DNA from: Lasiosphaeris hirsuta | Lineage: Eukaryota > Ascomycota > Sordariomycetes > Sordariales > Lasiosphaeriaceae | Length of the DNA: 64,000 nucleotides | NCBI GenBank assembly: GCA_030549175.1 | Contig: JAUKUA010000007.1 | Location: 2,480,001-2,544,000 of the forward strand | Direction of reading: 5' to 3' | Shown: positions 13,787 to 25,513 of the stretch, piece after piece | How positions within the stretch are numbered: position 1 is the first letter of the stretch | Layout of the letters: the number at the start of each line of letters is the position of its first letter | Made by a program: the position numbers and the translations under genes | The notes under the pieces: model-generated | What the model was told of the DNA's origin: nothing | Database searches by the model: none | What the model saw: the letters and a program-made list of their open reading frames with translations, nothing else

Positions 13787-14144
13787 AAGTACCTTTTTCA
13801 GCAGGGGGGCCTTGCCCTTGCAAATGCACCAGGGCCATCCGCTGGGTCCTCGAAATGGAAGCTCATACCCCTGTCGCTGCCGCTCTCAGGCACCGTCGAA
13901 AAGAAAAAGAGCGAAAAGGAGGCATCGGTGCTTTGTCGCGGTTTGGGCAACGGTACGGCGCTACTTTCGACTCGTAACGGAGAGTGCACGCGAGACAAGC
14001 CCCAGGGCCCCCTTGTACTGTACTTTGTAGCCGGGTACCGGGTGTGAAGGCTTGACGCCAACGCCAACAAGGAGTCAGAATGAGAAAAAAATTCGACAAA
14101 TCCCCTGGGGCTTCCCTTTGGCATTCCCAGCAATATCCTTTTAT

Positions 14145-14150
14145 TATAAG
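14145..14150 (+). promoter_or_regulatory. TATA-like element
   Basis: TATAAG lies in a short AT-rich island within GC-balanced DNA and is followed by a CT-rich stretch. This is the usual layout of a fungal core promoter. No conserved coding gene follows within 8 kb, so it is only a candidate promoter for the transcript-like region. Confidence 0.35.
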
Positions 14151-15047
14151 ACCGGCGGCTCCCCTTCTCCATCAATTTTTCCTCCCTTAAATCCCATCAC
14201 AGTCTCAAGCCTTCATTTGGCCCTAGGTCCTGTTTCTCGACGCCAGGATCGCTATTTTTCAGTCGTTAACCCTCAATCTGAATCTCATTCAGTGACTTGC
14301 ATCAGGCCAACTGCACACCAAGTTGTCCAGGCACCAGAGGAGCTTGCCGGTACCTGACAGCCAGTCCCTCCAACACCAGCCTCGACTTGACCACAGGCAC
14401 CAACACAACCAAACCAACTCACCACGAACCCAACCCAAACAGAGGCCCGAAGCCGAGAAGACGGAAAGCAGGAGAATAAAAAGAGACCAGGCCCCGGAGC
14501 TTACGCACTCGGCAACAAAAGCAACTTTCTCTGCCCCCTTTACAGTAGCCCACTGCGCCCCTTCTCGATACCAATACCAGCCGTCACACCAAGCTCTCCT
14601 GCACAAGTGACCATAACGGATCACTCTCGGTGTCGCCTTCAGCTTTCCCGTACCACGAATCGCGACTGCCCCGGACTTGACAGGGACACAGCTCCTAGTT
14701 CTCCATTGCAACGATTCGGCAGGGGTTAACCGCTCCCTTGCATCATCGCCTCAGCACTTTGCCAATCGCGCTCAGCTACTGCCTCGCCTCGCCGACATTC
14801 CCAATTTGTGAGTCATAATTGCGGCAGAATACCGCCTGCTTACCTACCTGATGATCAATTTTCCACAATATGCGACGCTTGGCTTGGGCTCCTGGTTTTC
14901 CAGCAGTCCCGCAGCCTCAACTACTTTGCTTCGTGGTTCCGCCCTGCCATATACATATTTTAACCACGACCTGCATCTCGGTTGACCGTTGCTAACAAAG
15001 GACTTCCGCCATCTAGCTTCCAGGTCAATCCTCCGCACATCTTCACA

Positions 15048-15303
15048 ATGATTGTCAGAGAGTCTCAAAACCTCAACTTCGGCCGCGGGGCCTATGACAC
15101 GACAGGAGTTCCCAAACCACCACCGCCAAAGCCCCGGTAATGGGCGCAAATATGACAGGGAGAGCAACATGCGGATCCCTTCGTTCGGCCCCAGAGCACC
15201 CCTTGTCGCGCTGCAACCAATCCGGCCCAATCCATTGCAAACAGGTCATAATCACCCTCAGGCCTCCCTTTCCAGGGAGATCTCCCTGAGAGCGACTTGG
15301 TGA
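15048..15303 (+). CDS. Possible spliced small ORF, 65 aa, unrecognised
   Basis: Model: exons 15048..15136 and 15195..15303, intron 15137-15194 (58 nt, GTAATG...CCCCAG, with an ATATGAC branch-like motif). The ATG has a good context (CACAATG). Exon 1 uses mostly C/G-ending codons and gives a Pro/Lys-rich end (PKPPPPKP); exon 2 continues in frame to TGA. Unspliced, exon 1 stops after 30 codons. The intron length matches the other introns here. No family is recognised and no signal peptide or membrane segment is seen. It could equally be an upstream ORF in a leader, or chance. Confidence 0.25.
15273..15288. repeat. 16-bp perfect palindrome
   Basis: CAGGGAGATCTCCCTG is its own reverse complement. 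It lies within the second exon of the possible small ORF. In RNA it could form a short hairpin only if the centre opens, so a DNA-level role (dimeric binding site) is as likely as chance. Confidence 0.8.
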
Positions 15304-16400
15304 ATACTTTGCCCGCCGAGCAGCCACCAACGTCCTTCACACCAGAGACGAACCTTTTTCTTCTGTATACGACAACTGGTTTAATTATTGCCTGTATCAC
15401 TTTTATTTGCCACTCTTTCTACTTCTCGGCGACTCAGATTGAGGTCTCAGTCTATCTGACATTCCGCTACATCATTTTAATCATTCCACGGACGATATAT
15501 ATCTCGGCTCGCAGCCAACTTGCTTCCCAGCAGCAAGGAAGGGAATCTTGGGAGGTCTCATTTTTCCAGGCGACAAACATTTTCTGCCTTTGATGTCGAC
15601 GGTACGGCGTTCACGCATAGACGGAGGGGTTTTGGATTTTCTTTGAGGGGTTCATCGGCGGCTTCGACCTGTGTCACTTGTCACGTTTTACCCTATTTGC
15701 GCAAAACACATCAGCAATGCAGCGCCAGCGGGGAGAGCAAACTGGTCCGTCACGACCAATACCTTGCAACCCAACCCACCCGATCGGCTTAATTCGCCAA
15801 CGCTGGCACCAAAAAAGGACGAACACTCCTCACAAAGGTAGTTCGTCTTCGGCCCCCTTGGGTCAGGGCCAGCCTACGTTCCTCTGGTTCGGCGTCGTTC
15901 GCTCAACTCCAGTCTGGGTTCTGCTTGCTTTTGGGAAGGTTGTGATAATGGGTTTGGATAAACAAAAAGAGGTGGCTTTCTTCGGGAATCCAGCAAACGA
16001 TCAGGGGTTTTTGGTTGGTCTTGGGAAAAGACTAGGGTGGTCGGGAAAAGAACTGATTTTTTTGTTTTGCATATAGACTTGTTTGGTTTGTCGCCTGGCC
16101 CCCCCCCCCTTTATACTCCCTTTTCCATTTCCCCTTCCTTGCGGCCCTACCTCTCCACGGAGGTAAGCTATTGGCGGATGTTTTTTCTTTTGCACGCGGT
16201 TTTTTTCTTTCTTTTTCCTAACGCCTGTCACCAATATTGTACACCACCTGTTTGGAGAATCGGAGGATACTTGAACTGTTCAGGCCACGAAAGGGTGCTG
16301 GACTGGATCCAGGTTGAAGAAAGAGATACCCACTGGATTTTTATTAGTTAGACTGATGTACATTACTATATAAGAGGCACGATAGCTACACAGCACAGAC

Positions 16401-18335
16401 GTTTGGTTTAAAGCCAGCGGAAATATTGGAAGGGATTCTTCTTTTCATCACCCCCGTGGTCTTTGAACCCGCGCAATCCTTCCACGTGAAACAGACGGAA
16501 GTTCGGATGAAGTTTGAATGGTTGGTTGAGGATACGAATACACGGGCACATAGACACTGGCACTGTATGGCTCAGTGGTCTCCCCTGAACCAACAAGGAG
16601 CTATGTGGCGACAAGGTACTGGTGACACCTGGGTTGTCTGGTATCTTTTTGCTGTTGTTGGTGAATCCGTGTTGACACATGACTTGGAGATTGGTGCTCC
16701 TTGAAGCTGTGATTTTTCCGAGGGAGGCTGATCTCCAATAGATTGAGTGATAGGATGGTGTTGACCGTGTCTGCCCATGACCCGCCTTGCAGCTGTTTCA
16801 GCAGGGCAGGTAGCTGTGGGAGTTGGACCAGGTAGCAGAGTACGAAGTACTTTGTGGTTGTTGTTATTGTTATTTTGTGATATAGCCACTACCTGCATGA
16901 AATGCGTATGTATGCATGTATGTAGATACCTATCAACGTAGAGTGCCGACATGCTTCCTTATGTGCTTATCAAGTTAGTTTTGTTACTTTGTTGGTCGTT
17001 TGCCTACTTGCTTTGCTGTGTGCTAACATATAACGTATTAGTACTACCACCTTAGGCAGCAGCCTCAAAAATAGTCTGTGCTGATCATTGAAAATCCCCC
17101 ATTAATTACATGAGAGAGATGTGATAAGCGGGTGGGAATGTCAGGCAGAGTTTTCTCCGGCGGGGAGAGCGGGGGGGGTCACGTCCAAGGGAAGGAGAAT
17201 GAGCAAAGGTAGATACGGGCGTATGCCTGCTGCGGTATCAATTTCAAAACCCCGACGTAAGGACATTAGAGTCCGGTGTTTCTCCGTGCGATATTCCTAC
17301 GCGACCATGTCTCTCTGTTCCAAATGAGTCAATTGCAGCCAAAGTGCAGCAGGAAAGAGTCACTGGGCTTTCCGGTGGTTGTATTGGTTGGGTTGCAAGG
17401 GCGACGACAAAGGGGGCGATGGGGGGCGTGGGAGGGAAATGCTACATTCGCACTAATGCAAGTTTAAAGGAGGTTGCAGGCTTCGGGCAGCTTCCATTCA
17501 TCCCAGGACCGCGCTGCTGGGTCTCTGCGCAGCCGTACCGGGAATGGCCGCGGGCCCAAATGCTGGGCCACTAGTCTATCTCTGGGAAGCTGCGTCCTGG
17601 TGGCGCCTGGGGGAAGGGGGGCAACCACGGTGAAACTTCTGGGCGTTTTCCCCATTGCCTCCCCCTATCTTGCCTGTTGGTATGTTTTGCCTCTTGAGCC
17701 TCACTCCTGGCAGCCTATGTCGCTCTCAAAGCGACGGAGGCAGCCTGCTTGCTTGCGTACGCCGTACCCAAGTACAGCCGAAGTGTAGGTAGCAGTCCAC
17801 GCACATGAGAAACAGGAGTGACTCGCTGCGTCATCTTTCTTTTTTTATTTCACAGAAAACCAATTGAGTGAGGCCGTTAGGGGGGCAGGCTGCCCAATTG
17901 ATGTTGAGGTTTTACCCCATCGTATCGGTCCTTTGCACCGCCACTTTCTAGGATTCTCTGGGATGACAGAGGTGGGTTGCATGGATGCAGTCATTGCAGT
18001 GGGGGAATAAGAAATACGCTCATTCTCGTCTTTCCTCTTGCTGCCCAGTGCCTCCCACTGTCTGCCTCCGTCCTGGCGCGTGGGGGTTGAGCCACGGTCA
18101 ACTGAGATGCCTCAGGTCGCTGCTACACTGCAACTCAGGGTATGGCCACTGCCACCTACCGCCCCCCAAACACCCCAAAACTTGGCGGGACCTTATTTCC
18201 CGTTTCGAGATGCCCATTTTCTGCAGATGACAGATTTGGTAATTGACTGTGGGGTTATCTGCCTATCTTGCTGGATCTGTGCTGTCTGTCGTCCAGTATA
18301 GTGGTAGTGTGTATCTTGCCGTGTCTTACCTTCTT

Positions 18336-18388
<53 letters not shown>

Positions 18389-21300
18389 CGAGGAAATGCA
18401 GAAATCGATCTGACAGCCACGATTTCGGAGCCGATCGACGTGAATTGCGTCCGCTCACGGTTGCATCGCGTCCGCCGCGCTGGACACTTTTCAGAAAGAA
18501 GAAAAAGGCACGCCGCGGGCCTCTCCCGGCGCTATGGATCGTTTAGTCTTTCCGCAAGAATGAAGCCATGCTGTCGCCCCCATGCTAGCAGCTTTTCCTT
18601 TCTCCAGACGGCGACTTGGCGATGGCGTCGCGCCCTCCTGCAGATGCCTTCACGTGCCGACACTACCAGTTGTGCCAAACTTGATTTCTCCACCTCCCGC
18701 TTCCCTCCTCCCGCGGTTTCTTTCTTTTCTTCAAGAAGCGCCGGCCCCATTTGACGCTATGATCGCAGGTAGCTGCATTAGTATACACCACCAAAAACAA
18801 AAACAAAAATCCTCCAGATAACACAGCAAGTGCAGGCGACCAAGGCGATGAGGCTTGAGCCTTCCTCTCCGGATTCAGTTCCGGGTCCTGACGAGCTCAG
18901 GATTCTCCAAGATTTTCCCACGCAGCCACAATCTTGGCCATCACCACCTCAAATCAAGCTCACGGATCCTTCCCGCCGTACTTACTTGTCTGTCTCTCGC
19001 CAGTCTCGCGTCAAGTGATCCTGAGCAGGGGTTCATTGAAATCGTACTCCCTCCTGCGTTTCGACTGATCATCCCGCCAGGTCCTATGACAGGCGACAAA
19101 CAAAAAGAGAGCCCGAGTGTTTTCTTCTTCCTCCATTGACAAGGCCAAACCAATGGCGCCAAGGAGTGCTCGAGGGAAAAAGAAGCAAAAGATTGCAAGA
19201 CACCGTACACACGCTAACGTCTAACTAGCTAGCTAGCTCACGCTAGCCCCAAAGCCATACCGAATGCCATCACGATGATAGCGCAATACTAACCCTGCCG
19301 ACTCCGAGCTGCCAAACACACCAGCACAGCGAAAACGGTCAGCGCAATAAGGACTGCTCCAGCAGCATCCCAGAAAACGGAGTCCAACCTCCGTCTCATC
19401 ATGTCAACAACGCTCCCCGACCGTCGATCCACATGCCATCACGCTGCCACACTAGTGTGGCCCGACGTCTATGGAGTAGTGCTGCCCCAACACATCCTTG
19501 ATGCCTTCCCTCGTGCCCCTTTCACCCCCCCCCCCCTTTTCTCAAGACCCTTCTCACAGCTCCAGCGGCGCCGGCACAGGACCCGGATCCACTTGCCACA
19601 TGCCCCCCGACACTAGCAGCCCCCGTGCCCGGTCGATTGGTTTTTCGCTTTGTCCACCCATTTCTTTTTGTTCGTCTACATTGCACTAGGCCGGGCAGTG
19701 GAGTTGAGAACCTGACTGGCGGGACCTTGGTGACTGCAGCCAGTCCCACTCATCCTATTCCCAGGCCCAAGGTACCGACCGGTACACGGTGGCGAGGGAG
19801 GGTGAGGGATGGTCTCAACTCGACGACAGGACACTGGCAGGAAGGACACTGTGTCCGGGGTCGGGGGTCGGGGACTGAGGGCGGGGGGTTTGAGAAACGG
19901 AGCTGGGTCGCTGCACTTGGGCTGAACGCGGAATCAGAGCGGGCGTCTGGTGGCTTTCGTGTCCGACCTAGCTTTGCCAACCCAGACAGGAGGAGAAACA
20001 CAGTAGAGGGGGGGGGGAGGGGGGATCGCGATGTGTCCCACCTCAACGAAGCGGATGATATTCACAGGGTTGAGGTAGGCACCCACCCACCCACCCAGCT
20101 GGGTGGGCGTCCGGTATCTAGGATCATGTTCTAGACCGATGCCGAGAACAGTCTACCGTCCGGCTGGATGGCTGGCGCCGCCGGCTGCCTCTAGGGGCCC
20201 ACAAAGTCCGCCTTACCTTTTATTCTCGTGGTCACTAGTAGGCTGGACGGGATCAGGGGAACAACGGGCGCTAGGTAGGGGCTTTTCGTTATGAGGTTGA
20301 TGGCGTCAACAGCTTTTGAGGCCTCTCACACACTTATTGGCACGCTTGGTAAGCGTTGGGCTCGAGCCGTCACACGGCGAGTATAAGCTTTCCATAAAAG
20401 TTATGCGTAGCTTCAATCATGTATCCATCATCAAACGCTCGATCAAGGTAACAAAGGGACAAGAATGCTCTCAGCTCACCGTCTCCCCTCGCCAGTGTCA
20501 ATAGAATCGAGATACAATATCCTCGGATTGCCCAGACTCTGCGCAATATTGCAAAAGTGTAAACCCGGAGCGTGAAAGCATGGCATCGCGCTGCCAAGAA
20601 CGAAGTTGAGCAGCTGATGATTCGTTATGATGGACCTCGCCAGCAACACGGCTTCCCAACAGGAGTCTGTTCTCGTTCCCCTTAGCAGACGAAAGCAGAG
20701 TTTGTATGATGTATTGCTTAACATGCCAAAACAACCGTGTCCGACTTTTCACTCTGCCCCTCGTCCCAGGTCGCCCTGATTCAAAACGTGCAAATTCCGG
20801 TGGTTCTGCGTAAACCATTGCGAAGAACCTGCCTTTGTAAACCGCTATCGACCATGGCGATAATCATTTGTGTCTCCCAATGGGGTGAGTAGCTCCGCGA
20901 AGCTTGAAGTGCCTTTGCCTTATGCTGATGGAGTGTGGGCGATGAAGGGGTATGTTCTATATTGATATCCCAAGGTAGCCAATCAGTTTGGCGATGGTGG
21001 CTCAATTTGCCCCTCGATCTGCCGGATAACGGAAGGGGACGTTGACAGACTACCTCTCTCTGTCGACAAACTCGTTCGAGGCATGTGCCCGGGCGGCAGG
21101 CGGCCACATAGCCGGACATTCTGTCGAGTACGTATGCAAACCAGATATGATCGTCAATTGTGTTTATATAAAACGGGAGACCAGACGTACGGGTACTAAG
21201 TCTATCAGCATTACCTTTGGGGTTTCCCCAAGTTCGTGTTCTGTGTCTGACAGCCACTTTGAGCGCATATCAACAGACGCAGCATGTCTTGATGGTTATT

Positions 21301-22574
21301 GTTACTCCCCAAAGCTATCGAAAGGGCTGGCTGACCCTCATGGTCCAAGGCGACATCGGTCCAACGTATATACAGTCCGCATATGTATTATAGCCAGACG
21401 AGCAAGGATACTAGAGCAACTGAGGTGTGAAGGCAAACTGGGAATTGTTGACTCGTATCAAGGTTTATTCGGGCAAAGGCTATGCTTCATGGCGGAGGGA
21501 TATAGATAAATACGGCTTGAGCACTGCTCCCGTTGACGAGATAGTGCGGCATGAGGAACAAAGGGACGAATATTCCTATACCTCACCGACCGTGTGGAAT
21601 GCGTGCTCGAAGTGCAGGACTAAAAATGGACGGTCCCGCTGAGGGCTTCCAAGTAATGAGTATGACAAGGTATTGATCATAGGCGTTACCGGTTACGATG
21701 ATGACACGGAATTAGTGCTTGACATTGACTATGGTACCTGCCCCTCTGTCACGTCATCACCGACTACCGTAGGGGGTGCATCCGAGGCTTGACCCTTGAC
21801 CATGGGGCCATTACATGAATAGATCCCTCCCGTTACCAGCAAATGTGTGCAGTATTGCTTGCGATGCCGAAATGACGTTGGACTATCGGCGTCATGAAGG
21901 TGAGGCTCTCTATGTAAGACCCTCACTCTCCTCTCACTGAGATACTGCTCTACATGCATTATGTTACTAACGGCGCACATTGCTACGGGCTCAGACGACC
22001 CCGAGTTGGTGATAGCCCCTTCCCAAGCGAGGAGAAAGGGGATATTGATAACATGCTGCGGGAGATTGGTGGAGAAATCGTATGCTTCAGAGCTATACAT
22101 CGCCCCCTTAAGTGCAACAACTGACGCTGTACAAGGGAGTTTCAACAAGTAGGCGTCGAAGTTGCGGCCGGGTGGATCTGGTGGTGCTTGGGTATTCGAC
22201 TGCTGTGAACCGTGAATGTTTGACTATTAGGGCTTGCGTTCCGAGCAATGGACTTGTTGACGGGGTGGCAGCCCGGCCTATGTGGGGCCGGAAAAAGCCA
22301 CAAGTGCCTGCCGTAAACGCGGAGGGCTGGAGGGGTTGCCTGTCCCACCTCAGTCCATCCACCGCTCCCCGAAACCCTCCCCACCACGAAGACCCCGCCC
22401 CACATTACCGCGATCAACAGCCCAGGCGACAAACCCTCGAGCAAGCGACGACGAGAGGCACCGACGTCACCCCGCTTCAACAAATACCCGTCGCAGCTTC
22501 CACAAGCGCCGTACACACTCCTCTTCCACAAGCAGGCAACCAGGCAGTTGAGCGACTGAGAAGCACGCACCACC
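16401..22574. other. Gene-poor interval, last part (6.2 kb), including ARPC5 upstream region
   Basis: No conserved gene is recognisable. It contains an A45 tract at 18343-18387, CTAGCTAG-type repeats at about 19222-19240, a G-rich stretch at about 20009-20024, a CACC repeat at about 20080-20097 and a TATATAAA-like motif near 21160. Open frames up to 169 codons overlap on both strands and lack codon bias. The final few hundred bases are C/A-rich and are probably the ARPC5 promoter and leader. Confidence 0.6.
18343..18387 (+). repeat. A45 homopolymer
   Basis: Forty-five consecutive A, the longest homopolymer in the window. It might be the tail of a retroposed sequence, but I find no target-site duplication and no recognisable sequence upstream. 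Slippage in non-coding DNA is the simpler explanation. Confidence 0.9.
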
Positions 22575-23326
22575 ATGTCCATCATCCAGCAGCACACGGC
22601 GGCGTCGCTCAGCGACGCCTGGCGCACCATCGACATCGATGCGCTGCAGGAAGATTCGAGTGTCAACTTTGACGTGTCGACGCTGCACCCGCCGCTGCCC
22701 GAAGTCAGCGAGGCCGAGGTGCGCCAGATCAACGCCCAGGTGCGACAGCTGCTGCGGGGCGGCGATGCCGAAGGCGCCTTGCGCGGCTCACTCGAGATGC
22801 CCGTGTACAACGGGAGTGACCTGGCAAAGGTGCGTTCGGGGATGTTTTTGGGCGGTGGTTGTAGTGGGCCATGGTATTGATGAGCTTGTTTGCAGGAAGC
22901 ACACCTCCAGACCGTTATCGAGGTCCTCCAGTCTATCAAGGCGAGCGACATGACGCCGATGCTCCAGCGAATCTACGGAACCCCTGGCGGAAGCGAATGC
23001 CTGGACGTTTTGATGAAGTATCTGTACGTCGCCCTAAATCAGAACAGTCGCCGTAGACAGCCGGGAAGGAACAGACATACTGACAGCCTCTACACAGATT
23101 CAAGGGCATGGCTTCGACAACCTCTTCAGGGGGCAGTGCCCCACGGACGCCCACACGCATGACACCCCAGCAGACGGGCTTTAGCCAGGTCGGCTCAAGG
23201 CCCGGCGGGTCGAGCGAGTCGACGGGCGCAGCCATGAGCGTGCTTCTCAGCTGGCATGAGAAGGTCGTCGAGGTCGGCGGACTGGGGAGCATAGGGCGCG
23301 TCATGACAGATTGGCGCAAGGTATGA
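22575..23326 (+). CDS. ARPC5: Arp2/3 complex 16-kDa subunit (ARPC5)
   Basis: Model: exons 22575..22829, 22896..23023, 23098..23326; introns of 66 and 74 nt; 203 aa. The start has a strong context (CACCATG). ARPC5 is a subunit of the Arp2/3 complex, which nucleates branched actin at endocytic patches and hyphal tips. The N-terminus, the helical middle (TVIEVLQSIK) and the C-terminus (VLLSWHEKVVEVGGLGSIGR, ending RVMTDWRKV) match the family closely. At 203 residues it is longer than the usual ~150. The excess is a Ser/Thr/Gly/Pro-rich insert at about residues 134-171, just before the last conserved helices. It converges on NDUFAF5, with 249 bp between the stops. Confidence 0.95.
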
Positions 23327-23575
23327 GGGCTTATAGGTTTGTGTCGATGCAAGTTTAATACCGAGATGGCGCCCGCGGAAAAGCGTGAATTCACCCAGCT
23401 GTCGTCATCACTGACAGTGGTGTTGGCAAGCTCAAAAACGATTTCTTACTCCCCCTTTTTAGGGACACGACGAAATACATTTGTGATACAGTTCGTGGAT
23501 GTCTATATGATGTGGGGCGACACGGTACCTGTGCAACAGGTAGGTCTCATGCGCAAGCCCGATCTACACTTAGAT

Positions 23576-24687
23576 CTACTTAGTCTCTAGAATTTCCTTA
23601 AGATTGACCTGCCCGCTACCCCTTGGGAGCGGTTTTGGCTGGTCCGCCCCTTCACTCCACCCAATCATATGGATGATGCGGAAGGTGGCAGGAATGGTCC
23701 CGTCTTCATTGCCATGGAGTTGGCGGTAAATGGCGTCGCCCGCGACAAGCACGTCACGACTGATAGGCCCCATTTCTCGGCCCAGGATGGCGTTGCTCTC
23801 GCCCATGGCCTGCAGGTCCTCCATGAGGGCGAACATGTTGGGGTAGTCAACAATAATGTCCTCAACATCGACCGTCAACATCTTGAAGCCGACACGTTGT
23901 AATAGGCCTCCGACGTCTTTGACGTCAGCCAATGGAGAAACGTGCGGGGAGAGGCCGCCCTTGCGCTCCTGTTCGGCAAGCTGCAGCGACGTGCGCAGCT
24001 CGAAGAGGGTATCGCCGCCCAGCATGGCGCCGATGAAAGGGCAGTCGGACTTGAGTACGCTGTTGATCTGTGCCAGAACTCCTGGCAGATCGTTAACCCA
24101 GTGCATGCTCATGCTGCTGAGAACCATGTCGAACGAGCCCGCGTCGAACGGGATCGTCTCCTCGTCAGTCAATACGTGCCGCGAGATGGCGAGCTGGGAG
24201 TTGAAGGCCTGGTCAGCGTCGCGGTAGAGGAGCGACTCTGACGACTCGGCGGCGACGAGCTCGGAGATCTTGTTTGATAATGGGGGCGCAGAGGGGTCCG
24301 AGGGGTCCGGGCTCTCGTTTGTCAGGGCGCGGGCGATGTTGCACGAGTTGGCGCCGAGGTCGAGGACGCGGGGGAAGTGCCGCTGTATGTCCTGGATAGC
24401 CAGTCAGCTCACGTGGCGCCTCCTCGGGAATGGGATTGGGGCATTCGCGTGCATACAAGGAGTCGCTCGCAAACCCGGGTCGCGATTTCATCTTTGAGGT
24501 AGTCGGCCTGCCTGCTCTGCTTGGCATTCGATGCCGCCCTCTCCTTCTGCAGCCATTTCGTCCGTTGATTGAAGACTTGGAAGACCGGGCCTCCTGAGGC
24601 CTGGAAGGCGTAGCATCGTCGAGAATTCTGGGTAAGGAATGGCCTCGGATTCGGCAGCCGGGAGAGGCGGGGGACGATCAGCCGCAT
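23576..24687 (-). CDS. NDUFAF5: NDUFAF5-type complex I assembly methyltransferase-like protein
   Basis: Model on -: exon 1 24687..24457, intron 24456-24392 (65 nt, GTATGC...TCCAG), exon 2 24391..23576; 348 aa, close to the family's usual ~345. Residues 1-25 are Arg-rich without acidic residues and fit a mitochondrial presequence. Then come FQVFNQRTKWLQKER, the SAM-fold motif I (VLDLGANSCNIA, about 86-97) and SMSMHWVNDLPG, all hallmarks of NDUFAF5. In animals this protein hydroxylates an arginine of NDUFS7 during complex I assembly in the matrix. That activity is inferred here from the family. It diverges from AP-2 alpha (826 bp) with a CCAATCA box 158 bp upstream. Confidence 0.93.
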
Positions 24688-25513
24688 CCTCCGAGTTGAA
24701 TGCGGCCGGGCATTCTGGGGTGTTGGTCGGTGATAGAGAGAGGCTCCGCGATGGCACGCAGGGGCTATTTGTCTACTATTTGGTGATCGGCGGTGTCATA
24801 GCTCCTGGAAGAGGGCTGTCAATAGTGGAGCTTGGCAATAATGGCCAATCAGGCTCGTCTGTTCCGTTACGTTTTATCACGTTTTACTGCTTTGCTATGT
24901 AGCGGCAAAGCGGCCAATGTGGGGAATATCCGAATGAGTTAGGAGGCTTGGAGGATCCAAGGGGGGCCAGGTCGGGGGTTAGATCCAGACGCGACAAATC
25001 CACTGACGGGCACCCTTTTTTTTGCAGCCGTCAGCCCCGGAATCATCGCCCCCCCTAAACGAAGCGAAATCAAACAACAACTCAGCGTCTCGATCACCCG
25101 ATTCGATCCAACGTCGCAGCCCGCCGTAGCTTCCGCGCCATCCTCCTGACATCGCGGTTGATCGAGCCGTTGAATGCATGCCCATCAGCCGCCCGTGACT
25201 TGTGTCCACTGCGACTTATAAACTGACATCTCAACGGCCCAACGCTCGACAACTCTCGCCCATCCCACAGCCCTTCCGCGCCGCACCGCACCACCGCCTT
25301 TCTGCCTTCATCACCCAACCCCCGATGGACCAATCTCATCGGCCATGATGCACAGCTGTTAACGGCTCGTCGAGACGATATTGTACAAGCAAGAATTTGG
25401 GAGTGGAAGCTGGAACGAAAGCCCTCGACGACCAAACAATCCGTCGCCGCGCCTGGACTCGCATGCCCGTGCAAAAGCATTCTTCCCCAAGTCGATAGTG
25501 CAGCTCCGTAAAC
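24688..25513. promoter_or_regulatory. Shared divergent promoter, NDUFAF5 / AP-2 alpha
   Basis: This 826-bp interval separates two start codons on opposite strands. It contains a canonical CCAATCA at 24845-24851, the target of the HAP/CBC complex that often controls respiratory genes, and a second CCAAT near 24914. The half next to AP-2 alpha is C-rich and leader-like. No reading frame here is convincing. Confidence 0.5.

Larger units (their letters stand above)
1308..14120. other. Gene-poor interval, first part (12.8 kb)
   Basis: No conserved protein, RNA gene or transposon is recognisable. Both strands carry many short overlapping open frames without codon bias. Visible structure: C15 at 2390-2404, T13 at 2822-2834, a perfect 14-bp inverted repeat at 3237-3296, T13 at 5941-5953, T24 at 6339-6362, a TG run near 7804-7817, a 7-bp minisatellite at 7857-7877, a GGTGCG-type repeat at 11021-11054 and a 16-bp palindrome at 13771-13786. 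Two small ATG-initiated frames (3197-3436 and 3685-4020) are listed separately with low confidence. The DNA is not AT-rich. Confidence 0.6.
14121..16400 (+). other. Transcript-like region: promoter and leader features without a conserved ORF
   Basis: A TATAAG element at 14145-14150 is followed by pyrimidine-rich and then C/A-rich DNA (about 14160-14600) typical of fungal transcription start and leader regions. A donor-like GTGAGT occurs at about 14809, and a possible 65-codon spliced ORF starts at 15048. T-rich sequence and an AT-rich stretch around 16330-16380 could hold the 3' end. No conserved protein can be read from any frame. It may be a long non-coding RNA, a small-protein gene with a long leader, or the leader of a gene that has been lost. 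All of this is inference from sequence texture. Confidence 0.35.

Noticed and set aside
16567..16620. A-box-like TGGCTCAGTGG, possible tRNA
   Set aside because: No B box at the right distance and no acceptor-stem pairing.
1308..22574. Repeat-induced point mutation or centromere-like DNA as an explanation of the gap
   Set aside because: The region is not AT-rich and has no long repeated segments visible by eye.
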